The notes: generated by a model not told the origin, from the sequence alone. A stretch of DNA of 64,000 nucleotides from Trematomus loennbergii (GCA_012861695.1 JAAOOA010000027.1:21778423-21842422), one strand, 5' to 3'. Shown: positions 37,772-49,690, counted from the stretch's first letter. A program made the numbers and translations.

Positions 37772-38227
37772 TTAAAGAGGCCTTTTTTATGCTGTTTGAG
37801 GTGTTCCCTTCCCTGTAGTGTGTTATATAGGTTGGTGTGCATGTAAATGGTCTGCAAAGGCTAACATCCCAAAAATTCCCTCCAAGGGAGTTTACGCCTC
37901 CATTGGACTCCTTTGGTTACTTCTGAAGTATAGTGAGATCACTTTATAAAACTCGCATTTTTATTAACTAGTGCTCCAACACATTGTACGTGATAGGCTA
38001 AGGGGCGGGACATCTCTAAGCGGTTGACCAATCACAACAGAGCCGGCCAGCTAACCAATCAGAGCAGACTGGGCTCTGGTTTCAGACAGAGGGTGAAAAG
38101 AGGTGCTGCAGCACAGGCAGTATGAGGGAAAAAAAAGAGCTTTTTGAATATTAAAGCATTTAAACATGTCACAGTAGAGACACTACATACAAATATGAAC
38201 CTGAAAATTAGCACAGTATGTCTTCAT
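37772..38227 (+). mobile_element. MITE family X, copy 7 (best full-length copy)
   Basis: 456 bp with all family blocks in order: TTAAAGAGGCC left end, CCCTGTAGTGTGTTATATAG, GGTCTGCAAAGGCTAACATC, CTCCATTGGACTCC, GGCTAAGGGGCGGGACATC (GC box), GACCAATCACAACAGAGCC and CTAACCAATCAGAGCAGAC (CCAAT boxes), GTGCTGCAGCACAGGCAG, and right end ATATGAACCTGAAAATTAGC. No coding capacity. Confidence 0.9.
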
Positions 38228-38331
38228 AAAACATATCAACCCTCCAAAAAGACCCTAAAAATATGCAAAATAACCATCATTAGGTGTTTAGACAGCCAAA
38301 AGTCCACAAGTGAAACATTTGTGAATACTTA

Positions 38332-39039
38332 TGGTGCATTTCCACTGCAGGGCCTCGCACGGCTTAGTACGGTATAGTTAGGCCTTGGTAGGCCAGGCTC
38401 ACTTTATGCTGCGTTTCCATTACAGTTTAGGAATTGGGGTAGTAACTATAGTAACGCAGTGTAGGCGGAGCCGTGACGTCATCTTCAATGCGAAACACAA
38501 AACCAACATCAGCCGTTAGCTGTTAGCACTCAGAGCTCACAGCTCCTCATATCTGTTCAGAAACTAGACAAAAGTTAAACAAGTACAAACCACAGACTGT
38601 CTGTGTCATGGCGAATACAGTCGCTGCTTTATTTATGTCTGTATAGGCCGTTGTTGTGAGTGTGGTCGGAGCATATACAACGTTAGCTTAGCCGATCTCC
38701 ATTCAGAAAACACACATTTTAAAGGTGTTTCGCCTGCCGTCTGTCTGCAGACTTGTCAAAGCATTAATTCATGGTTTTTACTAACTGGTATCAGTATGTT
38801 GTTACTTCGGCATCATTTTGAAACGTGTATTACAATGAAATCACGGTCAAATATGTTCATTTTGTTGTAGTTGCCAGCGATTCTCTCACTAGTTTTTTTC
38901 AGCCCGGAAAGAACCTCGATTTTGGAGAGCCAGAAAACTGTGAAAAAGTACCCGCTAGCCGGAACTACGCTAGTGGAAATGCAACTAAAAACGGGCCGGG
39001 CACGGCACGCTTAAACCGCGCTGTAGTGGAAATGCGCCA
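38332..39039. mobile_element. PIF/Harbinger-like non-autonomous element, 708 bp
   Basis: Ends TGGTGCATTTCCACTGCAG and, inverted, TGGCGCATTTCCACTACAG (17 of 19 alike), with the 3-bp TTA duplication at 38329-38331 and 39040-39042, as usual for Harbinger insertions. A second, inner set of the same terminal motif occurs at about 38406 (TGCGTTTCCATTACAG) and, inverted, about 38969 (GCTAGTGGAAATGCAAC). No transposase frame. Confidence 0.9.
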
Positions 39040-41301
39040 TTAGTGTCTTGCTGTCATTGCTGGGTAGGGGTTTGAACTCTTAATTTTGCCTAAATGATTG
39101 CCTTATGTGTACCTAAGCCTTTTTTGTTTTGTTTGAATGACCGATCTCACACCTCAACTCCGAAGCCTTATATTCAAAGCGAGCAAGGAAGGTACTCAAA
39201 CATCTATATCCAAGTCTAATGTCAGGCTCAGAGACGTTTGCTCTACCAATTAGTCATGATAAGGCTTCTGATCCTAATATTGGTTTTGATTCTTGACTTT
39301 TTCATTGCTCAAATGAAATGATCAAATGATTCAAAGCCAGCTAGTAATTGCTTCACCGTGTTACAGCATGGTAGCACCAGGCTCTCTAAGCCATGATGCA
39401 GCTGTAGTGTAATGCATTTATTCTGATAAAAAGATAAACAGGATTCACACTGCACCTACAAACACTTTAATTTCAAAATGTCTATGAATAATCTGGCAAA
39501 TCGTCACACATCTTGCAGCACATATAAAAGCAAGTAGCAGTTGGAAAGAAGACTCTCACTAAGACTGTGCTGAGGCTGTTTCACATGGGAAAAGGTGCTC
39601 TGCCCACGCCCACTGCTGTGCACATACAGTATTCTGCTGTTACTGCACTCTCATCTCCTCTCACTCCCTGCAGCCTCAAATACATGCGTTATCTCCCGCA
39701 TACACACACACACACACACACACATCTTTACCCATACATGCTCTCTGCAATTAGCACATATGTATAAGAGAAAGATGTTCATTCGTCACATGCAGATTTC
39801 ACACATGTACATGCACAAGTAGAATCATTCTCTCACTGACACTAACACACACCCTCTTGTATTTACTGTAAGTGTCCTTTGAGACCATTTGGCATGCTAC
39901 CCTCTTTATAGCTCACCTCAACCAGCATTTGATGGTCACTTTAACAGGCATCATCTAATATTTATTGACCCGCTCCGCTGAGGGTTTAATGCTGGCCGTT
40001 GGGCCCGACCCGTGCTGTGGTTAACCTCTCAGAGTTTAGCGTATCATGGCGCTTTACCGGCATGAAACTCCATTTCTCTGACTTCTTGAAGATTTGTTCT
40101 CACACCGCAAGCTATCCCCTTCAGTCATGGTTTTGAAAGGATCCCGATTCGACAGCTCTGCATCTCAATTGTTAACATGTTTTGCAAAAGAGGTACTTCT
40201 TTTTGCTATATCTCAACATCATGTTGGTGGAAGCAGTCGGAAACGTATCACTTGCATGGTAACTCAGGTGCAATTCTTCTGCGGTGACAATACAAAAAGG
40301 ACCTGCATAGTGTTGAAGTATTATGTAATAATATGGAGTAGTATTATGTGACAGTTCCCCTATCATTTTACTGTTAATTAAAGTCCATTTCCTCTATGTT
40401 AAGCCATCCCTCTTTGTCATCTCTGAAATGAAGTCCACTTGTAGTCTCGTCTACTTTCACTCTTACACCTAAATGTTTCCAGATTACTTGAGAAGATGCT
40501 TAATAAACGGGTCTAGTGCAGCAAAACCCTAACCAAACTCAAATATCTCAAATTATCTTCAACAAACAATCTGCGAAACAGACAGACTCTATTTGAAATT
40601 GACATAATAGACAGAAGTAGTATGATGATACTGGATAACAAAAAATGGTGCCAGGCAACTCACATTGGCAGCCGCGCAGGATCAGAGCTGATACAGATCA
40701 TTTGGCATCTGACGTACAGTAGTAAGACCCTGGAGCTAGCCAATTAATTGAAGTATGGACACAGCCCAATGGGATCTCACCAAGGACCTACAATTATTCA
40801 AATCGTCCAATAAATAGTAACATGTCAGTCCATGTTGCTTCATATTTAAACGTCTTTGATAGTTTGTAAGAAAGAAGTGTGAACTCCAAAACAAAGTGCT
40901 AAAATGCACATTTGTTTTCCATTTTGTGTGACCATATTCTAAGTGTAACTGACCCAGTAAATCACGATACCAGGAGACGTACAGTAGTTTTAGGTTTCCA
41001 CGTTTGTAGAGAGGGATCTTTGGCCACTAGGCTGAGTTCTTAAAAGGTCATGAATAATTAATGTCACCCCTCTGACGGGGAGCTGGTGTGTGGAGACGAG
41101 AGGCCCCAACTTGAACCGGTGAGTTGGTTTTTTACTATGAGTCAAACTTCTACTTACAAGATGCCCAATTTGAGTATTCTAGGAAGGAAAAACTGACACA
41201 AAACTGTTCTTAGATCTTTATTTTTGACAGGATGGGACTATTTCCCCTTAGACCGTTTCCATCATTTTCCCCAGAACACAATTATTGAGCTACATTAGCT
41301 A

Positions 41302-41625
<324 letters not shown>

Positions 41626-42517
41626 AGCAGCACCGCTTCTGGTAATTGGATGTGACCCCCAACTTGACCAGCAACAATAATTGTACGCACACACACATAA
41701 ATTCACACACACACAATCTTGGGGGATTTTACGCCACTGGAATACGATTACAGCCCAATAACAGACGGCCTCTAAAGAAGGATTAGTGTTGGGACTGGCA
41801 ACCTTCCTTTTTACTACATGGTCATTACAGACAGATGTGGCAACCTTAAAGCTTTAACCCCAAATACAACTCTTGGTTATTGTGTATGTGTGTGAGTTTA
41901 CCAAGCCTAATTGAATTAGTTGGTATAAGGGGGAGGTTTAAAAAAAGAACCACTCTTAAAATGCACATACAACACGCGAGGCCTGAAATTAACACCTGCC
42001 AACCTCCTTAATATGAGTTGAAATTAATTTTGATAAATTACTATTGGACTCTAAATAAATGAAATATATCCTACTTTAATGGCTCTATTGTTTAAGGTCA
42101 TATGAACAAATTCAAACGTGCCTGCTGTTTCCATTCATGCAGTGTTTAAGAGAGTGGAAAATAAAAAAGACATGCGAGTGACGATTAATCGTAATATTAC
42201 TCCCCTTAAACCTTTTAAGAAAATTGTTTTTTCTAAATGGAGGGGAGAGTCCTGCATATCAAATATTGTTGTCAATAAGTTTCAGAGTATGAGGTCTGGA
42301 AAGGTAGCAATGTGTATATATATATATAAGTGTTCCCTGAAAAAAAAAAAAAAGTGTACGGTAAATGACGGCTACAGAAATAATGTTGGGAAATGTTTTA
42401 AAATGTTATGTTTTATTATTTTAATTACGTTGAAGGTGGTCTTTATTTTTGGGTTACATAAGGAATGAATACCATTTTCTGGTGTTAATGTTCATCTCAG
42501 TCTAAAAGTATAACGTT

Positions 42518-42697
42518 TAGGGATGGGTATCGAGAACCGGTACTAAGTATGTACCGGTACCTGATTGGACGGTATTGGTATACCGTTAAGCCGCTGGACA
42601 AACGGTGCTGCTATCGGTATATGAATTACGCTACTTCCTTAGTTTAAACCCTTATCGATAAGCGGTATCGATAAAATCCTAACGATACCCATCCCTA
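42518..42697. mobile_element. hAT-type MITE, 180 bp
   Basis: Ends TAGGGATGGGTATCGAGAAC and, inverted, CGATACCCATCCCTA. The flanks are ATAACGTT (42510-42517) and CTAACGTT (42698-42705), alike at 7 of 8 bases. Internal GGTATCGATA/TACCGGTA motifs. Its right flank overlaps the left duplication of the next element. Confidence 0.88.
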
Positions 42698-42709
42698 CTA
42701 ACGTTATAG

Positions 42710-43366
42710 CAGTGGCGAACCGTGTCTATCACAACTGGACCTTCTGTAGACACACCCCCCGGCGTTATAATGTCCGTCTTTTCACTGAATTGTCGTCTTG
42801 AAAAGGGTACTCGCAACAATTCCGCAACAACTTCATCTTCACCTGTTGCACTTGCCATTTCAACGTTAAAAACAATAAAACGGCATGAATTGCTTCGTGG
42901 CATTTATCTAGATCCTCTGTCTCGAGCCAGTGAACTAGCGGGCCTTCTAGAGTACCCTGGAACCGAGGGAAACTCTGAAAGAATACGCCCATTGGCTACA
43001 AATCAATATATGATTGGTTGATCAAACTGTCAGTCCAAACGTAGCTCTCATTCAGTACAACGGCCAGGGTATTCTATCAAGGATATAGAATACCTTGGTT
43101 GAAGGATATTCTACCCAGAGACCCAGAACAAGATCTGATTGGTTGCTTTCTTTTCTAACACAAAACCACTGAAATGCGTAGTGCATGGTCCGAGAAGGAC
43201 AAACAAATCAACGTAACACTGTAATATTACAGATCAACAACACAGATACGATTCTCATTTATTCATTTTATATACATTTTATTTATATAATTAAATCGAT
43301 TTTTTGTTTGTTGAGTGTTCCAGGGTATTCTCTGAATACCTTGAAGGCCCTGACGGTTCGCCACTG
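42710..43366 (-). mobile_element. hAT-type element, 657 bp
   Basis: Perfect terminal inverted repeats CAGTGGCGAACCGT / ACGGTTCGCCACTG with the exact 8-bp duplication CGTTATAG at 42702-42709 and 43367-43374. On the minus strand a frame contains MASATGEDEVVAELLR then PFSRRQFSEKTDII, which resembles the segment before the zinc finger of ZMYM1-like hAT proteins; that likeness is from memory and moderate. The transposase core is absent. Confidence 0.92.
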
Positions 43367-43727
43367 CGTTATAGATTTATGATTTTGTCCCTTTTTTTTC
43401 ATTTGAATGGAAGGGACTTTTTAATTGGTTATCTATATAAAAAAAAAAGTCAATTTGGCTCATTTAAAATCAGAGTTTACAGTGAGTTTAACGCCTTCTC
43501 ATTGGTAGAGAAAAATAATGCTCCTAAAAAAAAATATATACAATAATAATAAGCTCAAAGATGCTTAAAAAAGTCAAAATAAACAAAACAACTCTTGCTT
43601 ACTGTATGTGAAATCCAATTGATGATCTGAGATTCCTTTTTGTTTGAATCCAAATGTCTCCTCTCACCTTTTCCCTCCCTTTTCTTATCTCCCCACCCCT
43701 CTGTATATCCTGTTTTCTTGCCTCCAG

Positions 43728-43884
43728 TCAAAGAGGGCAGGAATCTGGTTCCTATGGACCCCAACGGGCTGTCAGACCCCTACGTGAAGCTTAAACTGAT
43801 CCCAGACCCCCGCAGCGAGAGTAAACAGAAGACCAAGACCATAAAGTGCTGCCTGAACCCCACCTGGAATGAGACCTTTAAATT
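43728..43884 (+). CDS. prkcb: prkcb exon 6: C2 domain, first calcium loop
   Basis: 157 nt. Acceptor TTTTCTTGCCTCCAG, donor AAATT|GTAAGG. Completes the split Ile, then reads [39 protein letters not shown] and [12 protein letters not shown], ending two bases into a Phe codon. MDPNGLSD carries the first two Ca2+-binding aspartates of the C2 domain (D187 and D193 in human beta numbering). KQKTKTIK is the lysine-rich cluster that binds phosphatidylinositol 4,5-bisphosphate. [13 protein letters not shown] is closer to beta than to alpha ([12 protein letters not shown]). Confidence 0.98.
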
Positions 43885-44999
43885 GTAAGGCTTCATAACA
43901 CCATGTTTGCTGCTTTCTTATTTTATGTATCCGTCTGTCTGTCTCTGCCTTTTTTCTCGGCTCTCCTTCCTTTAATAATTTAATCTCAGTTTCCTCTCTT
44001 CCATCTCTCTCACTCACCCAGTGCAGTTTTCTTTTTTTAAAAGCATCACATTATGCTCGTCTTATTTCCAAGCATGTGTAACCGCTGGCGCTCAGATAAA
44101 AACATCTGGCATATTATAATCATAAAACCTTGCTTTTGGGGTGGTTTCCTGCACTTGGCTCCAATTACATTCTTAATCGGCTTCATCACAGTTTGCATGG
44201 AGGGAGACTGGGATTTGCATTTGCATGCCATGTGGGTGCAGATGTTCCATTTGAAAGGTGGTTTTTTTTGCACCTATCCAACAAAGTAAAACCAGATATG
44301 ACAGACAGTTTGCAGCCTGAATGTTACACAGAGACTTACCACAGACACCTACTACTTTATTTCTTGTATTTGGGAAGAGTGAGGAATCTGATTACCAGAG
44401 GAATTATGCTACAGTAGGCACATTGCAGGGACATTGTTATCACAGGAAAGATGAATTCAAGACTGCTCTGATGTTCTCAAGTGAATATGAGTTGTTACCA
44501 TCATATCAGAGATACAGAAACCTACCATTAAATAAGGCTAGACTGAAGCAGTCTTTGTGCAGCAGTCAATCCTCAAATGAAATACATTTAGAGTTAAATC
44601 CCAAGTCAAATGTACTGTAGGTTAGAGAGTCTTATACATATTGTCTTTGGTCATTGTAATATTATCTTAAATGTCTCTTTCTGTATAGTGTTTGTCCCTG
44701 TTGATGTTGCAAAGCGAGCTGCTGTGATGCAATATATTATTCTATCGTATCATATCTATCGAATCCTATCCTATCCTATCCTGTTGATAGTATTGTATCG
44801 TACCCTTTTGTAAATGCACAACGTTGTGGCCACTGCTTCTACTCTTTTTTACATGTTTTGTATTTAATGTAGGTCTTTGTATCGTACAATCCTTTGACTG
44901 TTGAAATTAAAATGATTAAACATAACAAATATATATATATAAGAAACCCATTACTCTCAGCCTTCCTCCAACTGTTGATTGTCCTTGTCTCTCCCGCAG
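43885..44999 (+). other. prkcb: Intron 6, 1.1 kb
   Basis: GTAAGG donor and CTTGTCTCTCCCGCAG acceptor. It has a short TCCTA pentanucleotide run at 44764-44782 and an AT repeat at 44929-44940. No gene or bounded transposon seen. Confidence 0.9.
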
Positions 45000-45134
45000 C
45001 CACCTAAAGGAGTACGATAAGGACCGCCGTCTGTCGGTGGAGATCTGGGACTGGGACCTGACCAGCCGCAACGACTTCATGGGATCGCTGTCATTCGGCA
45101 TCTCGGAGCTCCAGAAACAAGGAGTGGATGGATG
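45000..45134 (+). CDS. prkcb: prkcb exon 7: C2 domain, third calcium loop
   Basis: 135 nt. Donor GGATG|GTGAGA. Completes Phe, then [38 protein letters not shown] and KQGVDG, ending two bases into Trp. [10 protein letters not shown] holds the three other Ca2+-coordinating aspartates (246, 248 and 254 in human beta), all present, so the C2 domain should bind calcium. DLTSRND and ISELQKxGVDG are the beta-type residues. A G-rich stretch follows 23 bases after the donor. Confidence 0.98.
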
Positions 45135-47118
45135 GTGAGATGAAAGGATGGACAGAAGGGGGGGAGGGGGGGGTGGGTGGAGAGATGAGGCAGGGGAAGC
45201 AGCTCAGGTAGAGGAGGAGGGAGAGTGAAGGTGACCTTGTTCATTACTGCACTGTTGGAGAAATACTTTATTTGGAGCTCTTTATTTTATTCTGGTGAAA
45301 CTCAGTGCCAACACGTCTCTACCCTGTCTCTTTATCTCCGCTTCTTTATCTCTCCCTCTCTCGCTCAGACTCTATCTCTCCCTATCTCCCTCTCCTCCTC
45401 TCGTTCTGCTGACGCCGCTCTGTCAGGGTTTTTAATGAGATGCCAGCGTTGAGGTGGAGGTGGAGGGAGGCCATTAAAAACTTGATATTGAGAGTAAAGA
45501 GAATCCATGCAAGTGAGTGTGTTCTAGTACTCCATCTAAGTAAAGCCTCACAAGAAGTCACAGGAACAGATGAGGCTCCTGTGTTTCTTTTTATTGCCCT
45601 CTATGGAAAGGATTTCAAATAATGTAAAGAGTCAAGCTTATGACACACTCATGTCTATCTGATTTGATCATTCTAAGTTGTACCATGTTTTCTGATTAGG
45701 TGAAATATCTCACATAAACCCAGTAACTCCATAACTATCCAAACAGAACAAAGTCATGCATCCTTAACAGCCAGGAGCGGATTCTATTGTTGAAAAAGCT
45801 GCAACCTGTAGGCAGTGTTTGATCGTCTTTCATTCCTTTTAGATGTTTCCACGGCACAAGAGAAGTGGCTTTAATCAAAATGTTTACATTAACAATAGAT
45901 CACATAGCTACCTACGGCTCTTGCTGTACACTTGAGTTGATGAGCTGTGTTTGTATATGTACCCTGACGAAAACGTACCAGTGGTAGATATCCCTGTGAT
46001 TAAAGGATATTCAAATATTGCAAATGTGATTGGCTATGATTCGCAAAGCCTCTAAACACACCTATATGATATTACATGTCTTCTGGTCGTATCACATATC
46101 CGAGAGGCCCGATGGGGAAACTACCAAAAGCCAACCCCAATTCACTGTGCAGGGCGCACTTGACTGTGAGTCGTGCCACACCACAGGGTTCATGAAAGTA
46201 GTGCCTAAGACTGAAAGATTAAAAATATTATTTGAAGTAAAATAAGTAAGTGTTATGAGATTGAACCTCTTCAAGCACCGATCTGATCTTAGTGCTGTGT
46301 ACAGAGAGTCAGAATGTTACGTAATAAGCAGCAAATGGTATAAATGCAAAGTAATACATGTCATGTAACAAGTGAATAAGCAGATATCCATCAGACCAGA
46401 ACAGGTTGCGGGATATATTCCTCAAAGCTACATCTCAGGACAAAACTGGTCGATTAGACTTAGATGTTGATTGTGGAAACAGTCTTTTTTTTTGTCTAGT
46501 AACATACTTAACTTGCAGTAAAAATGCCTGATTAAAACAGGTTGTTAAGTTCTAACTCGGGTTGTGGGATTGTCGGCAGAAGCCACATAAAACTATTTAA
46601 AACTGCTTAAGTCTTTTGACGAAACTTCCCTATCATAAGGCGATTCATATTTACCATCAAACTCTGCTATAACTAAAAAGAATCAAACTAATGCTGATAA
46701 CCAACAGAGCCACACTTACTGAGAGGAAGAAACTTAAAGCGATATTAAAAGTTGATATCTGTGTCGCTAAATCGTAAACACCCAGAACAATGTTATTAAC
46801 TATATGAATGTATGGGTGATGCTGTGAGGTATGAGCTTATAGCATCAGTCATAATGAGCCCAATGTGAGAAATTATCTCCTAATGATTTTGTTAAATGAT
46901 AAGCATCTCGGCTGTGTTTTCCCCCGTCTCTGTCTGGCTTTGCTGGATCACCATGAAGGAGAGTGAATTACTAAATAATCATCTGATTATTCTTGAGGAC
47001 TTTAAATCGCTGCGCTAACAGTCAGCAGCTTCGGCTAATGGAAGCAGTTAAACGCTTAAATTGTATAAACTAATTGGGAATTGATTTGACTGGAAATATT
47101 CTCTCTTTCTCTCTCCAG
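45135..47118 (+). other. prkcb: Intron 7, 2.0 kb
   Basis: Starts with G runs (45158-45180), then pyrimidine-rich sequence around 45310-45430. No gene or clear transposon. Acceptor TCTCTCTTTCTCTCTCCAG. Confidence 0.9.
45158..45180 (+). promoter_or_regulatory. G-run cluster downstream of the exon 7 donor
   Basis: G7-A-G8-T-G3-T-G2 begins 23 bases after the GTGAGA donor. G triplets in the first 100 intronic bases are known binding sites for hnRNP H/F and act as intronic splicing enhancers. The array could also fold as a G-quadruplex in the RNA. Function here is an inference. Confidence 0.45.
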
Positions 47119-47215
47119 GTTTAAGCTGCTCTCCCAGGAAGAAGGCGAGTACTTCAATGTTCCCGTCGCTCCAGAAGGGGAGGAAGGCAACGAGGAGCTA
47201 CGGCAGAAATTTGAG
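47119..47215 (+). CDS. prkcb: prkcb exon 8: end of C2 domain, start of V3
   Basis: 97 nt. Reads (W)[16 protein letters not shown] then [16 protein letters not shown] and ends on a codon boundary. [19 protein letters not shown] is the PKC beta form (alpha YKLLNQEEGEYYNVPI). It closes the last C2 strand and the helix that leads to the hinge. The donor GAG|GTTTGT is weak: positions +3 and +4 are T, with G at +5 retained. Confidence 0.97.
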
Positions 47216-47289
47216 GTTTGTGCGCATATGTAACTATATACAAAGTCTATTGGGACTCACTGTATGTTGTACACTGTGAACTCTTGCTC

Positions 47290-47500
47290 AGTGTGGGAAT
47301 GTCCTTGTCTTCAAACCCTCAGGAAGTGAGCCGGATTTTGAAGCAAATTCTCTTAGTGGCCAAACGATGGTACTACAACTCCTGTGTCAGTCATTTGGGC
47401 CCAAAAATACTTTTTCCTATTGACTTACACTGGGGAAGAAATGTCTGTAAATCAGCAGATCACTTTTTTTGTTTAGCTTAATCAACGCCTGGGCAACCAG
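47290..47500. repeat. Old dispersed repeat, also at 7570-7680
   Basis: TTCTCTTAGTGGCCA followed by GGTACTACAACTCCTGTGTC and CTATTGACTTACACTGGG matches, in reverse, 7570-7680 at most positions. Two copies in unrelated introns show it is dispersed; class unknown. Confidence 0.6.
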
Positions 47501-48006
47501 TGCCTTTATTTGAATGACAGCTATGATAGGGGGAGACAGAGGGTAGGTCAAACGGCTTTGGCCCCAGTAAATCTACCCACTGAGCTATATGACAGCCAGA
47601 TCAGGGTATTTTTGAAATGAGAGCAAGTGCTATATTGCTTCATACACTATATTAAACACATGTATAACTTTTATTTGTTTAGTGTTGTCTTCACCGCGCA
47701 ACAGCAATCACGGCTGTTTTTTTTATCATCACGAGGGCACCATCTGGGTACTCGTAGTGCAATTATTATCATTGAGATGTACTTATGCACCTAAAAAGGC
47801 AAATATAGTTACAGAAGTACGCAAATTGAGACACAGTTATATTCTATTTGTTATTTTATGTGAGAAATGTGTGCCTGAATGTGTCGGTATGGTGAGCTTT
47901 TGAATGTGTGTGTGCACTATGCCTCTGTTGTGTCTGTGTGAGAGCCTCTCTGGGAGAGCTGTTAGCACTTGGCAGGCACACTTATAGTGCCATCCGGTCT
48001 GGCACA

Positions 48007-48370
<364 letters not shown>

Positions 48371-48599
48371 GGCAGTGGAGAGGATAACCCTGCTCTGCAC
48401 GTTTCCTTTTCTTTCTTCTGTTTTCCTCGCTCCTTCTGTCTTTCTGAAACTAAAACATTAGTCATTCTGAAAAAGTGTTGATCAGAGAGAGATGTGTGAA
48501 ACTGTGATGGGCAGTTTTATTAATTTTTTAGCATGTCCCTGTTTTAGCTCTGGTTGTAGTCAGAGGATTGCCAGAAGATATTGAGCTTAGCGTAAATTC

Positions 48600-49402
48600 A
48601 GTAATATTTTTTTTCCCTTTCCCCCCCTCCCCTCCCGGTCCTAGCTAGTAAAGTAAATAACTAAATAAATAGATACATATATAGGTTAAAGTAATGTAAA
48701 AGATAATAATATTAAAATAAAATTAATAGATAAGGAAATAAAGAATAATAACAATACTACATGTACCCATATACTCACATATGTATACCCACATATACAC
48801 ATACATGTGTGTACATATACACATACATACACGTACGTACGTACGTACGTACGTACGTACGTACGTACGTACGTACGTACGTACGTACGTACGTGCGTAC
48901 GTACGTACATACATTCATAGTTCCCCCTTTCTTCTTAATTTAGTGTCTTAAGTTCAGCTATGTAGGCTATCACAGAGCCCCAGACAGATTCAAATAGTTC
49001 TGAAGAGCCCCTCAGGTTATATTTAATCTTCTCCAAGTTCAGGTACATCATTAGATCTTTGAGCCATAGAGATGCTTTAGGTGGTATCGAAGATTTCCAT
49101 TCTAGGAGTATTCTTCTACGTGCTAAAATAGATGCAAAGGCTATACTGTCCTTAGTTTTCCTCCTCATCATTCGGTGGCCAGGTAGTACTCCAAAAATGG
49201 CAGTTTCTGCACATGGTGTCAGTACCACGTCCAAGGCCTCAGTGAGGTGTTTGAAAATGCTTGTCCAGTATTCTTGTAGGCGAGGACAAGACCAAAACAT
49301 ATGAGTCATGTTTGCTGGTGACGTGTGGCACATCTGGTTTATATAATCCGTACATAAACTAAAATGTAAATCCCACACTACCCCTCTTCTCTGCTCCCTC
49401 AC
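48600..49402 (-). mobile_element. 5'-truncated L1-type LINE with C-terminal ORF2 remnant
   Basis: The minus strand is open for 155 codons (48935-49402). It includes CHTSPANMTHMFWSCPRLQ followed by EYWTSIF, which matches the Cys/His motif near the C-terminus of L1/Tx1-clade ORF2 proteins (C...H..W.C..L...W). The frame ends with a natural stop, and the expected 3' untranslated part, with the ACGT microsatellite and AT-rich sequence, follows down to about 48600. The reverse transcriptase and endonuclease regions are missing (5' truncation). The lower border is approximate. Confidence 0.75.
48830..48909. repeat. (ACGT)n self-complementary tetranucleotide tract
   Basis: About 20 units of ACGT with one G-for-A change near 48894. 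Each unit is its own reverse complement, so the tract can fold back on itself, and it is dense in CpG. It lies in the 3' part of the LINE relic; YVRT-type reading frames on both strands are artefacts. Confidence 0.95.
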
Positions 49403-49403
49403 T

Positions 49404-49690
49404 AGTTACCAGTTGCTTCCTAACTCCCTTCAATACTCTGGCCTACCTTGCTGTGAAGGGATCAGGCCCTTCCTACATCCAGGGCATGGTTAAATTATAA
49501 ACTCCAGCACGTGCACGTCGCCCTGCATCAATCAATCGGCTCACTGCGAGTGGAACCCAGAAAACCCCCGACAATGGCCGGTAAAAGAAAAGAGACCCTT
49601 CTCGTTTCTGCTTGTAGCATTGCAGGCCATTGTGAGGACTTCTGCTCATAAAGCAGTGCAATCAGTCTTTAAAGGAGTCTTTCCTTGTGC
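49404..49690 (+). mobile_element. L2/CR1-like LINE relic, end of reverse transcriptase
   Basis: One frame reads LAYLAVKGSGPSYIQGMVKL, stop, then TPARARRPASINRLTASGTQ, the same order of motifs as in the relic at 7204-7663 (VKGSG.., YTPA, .S.NRL). Stops and shifts show it is dead. It directly adjoins the upper end of the L1-type relic. Confidence 0.65.

Noticed and set aside
42118..42468. 116-codon plus-strand frame in intron 5
   Set aside because: Contains an AT microsatellite and an A run, and no known motif; not supported as a gene.
48686..48943. YVRT-repeat frames on both strands
   Set aside because: Translation of the ACGT tetranucleotide tract.
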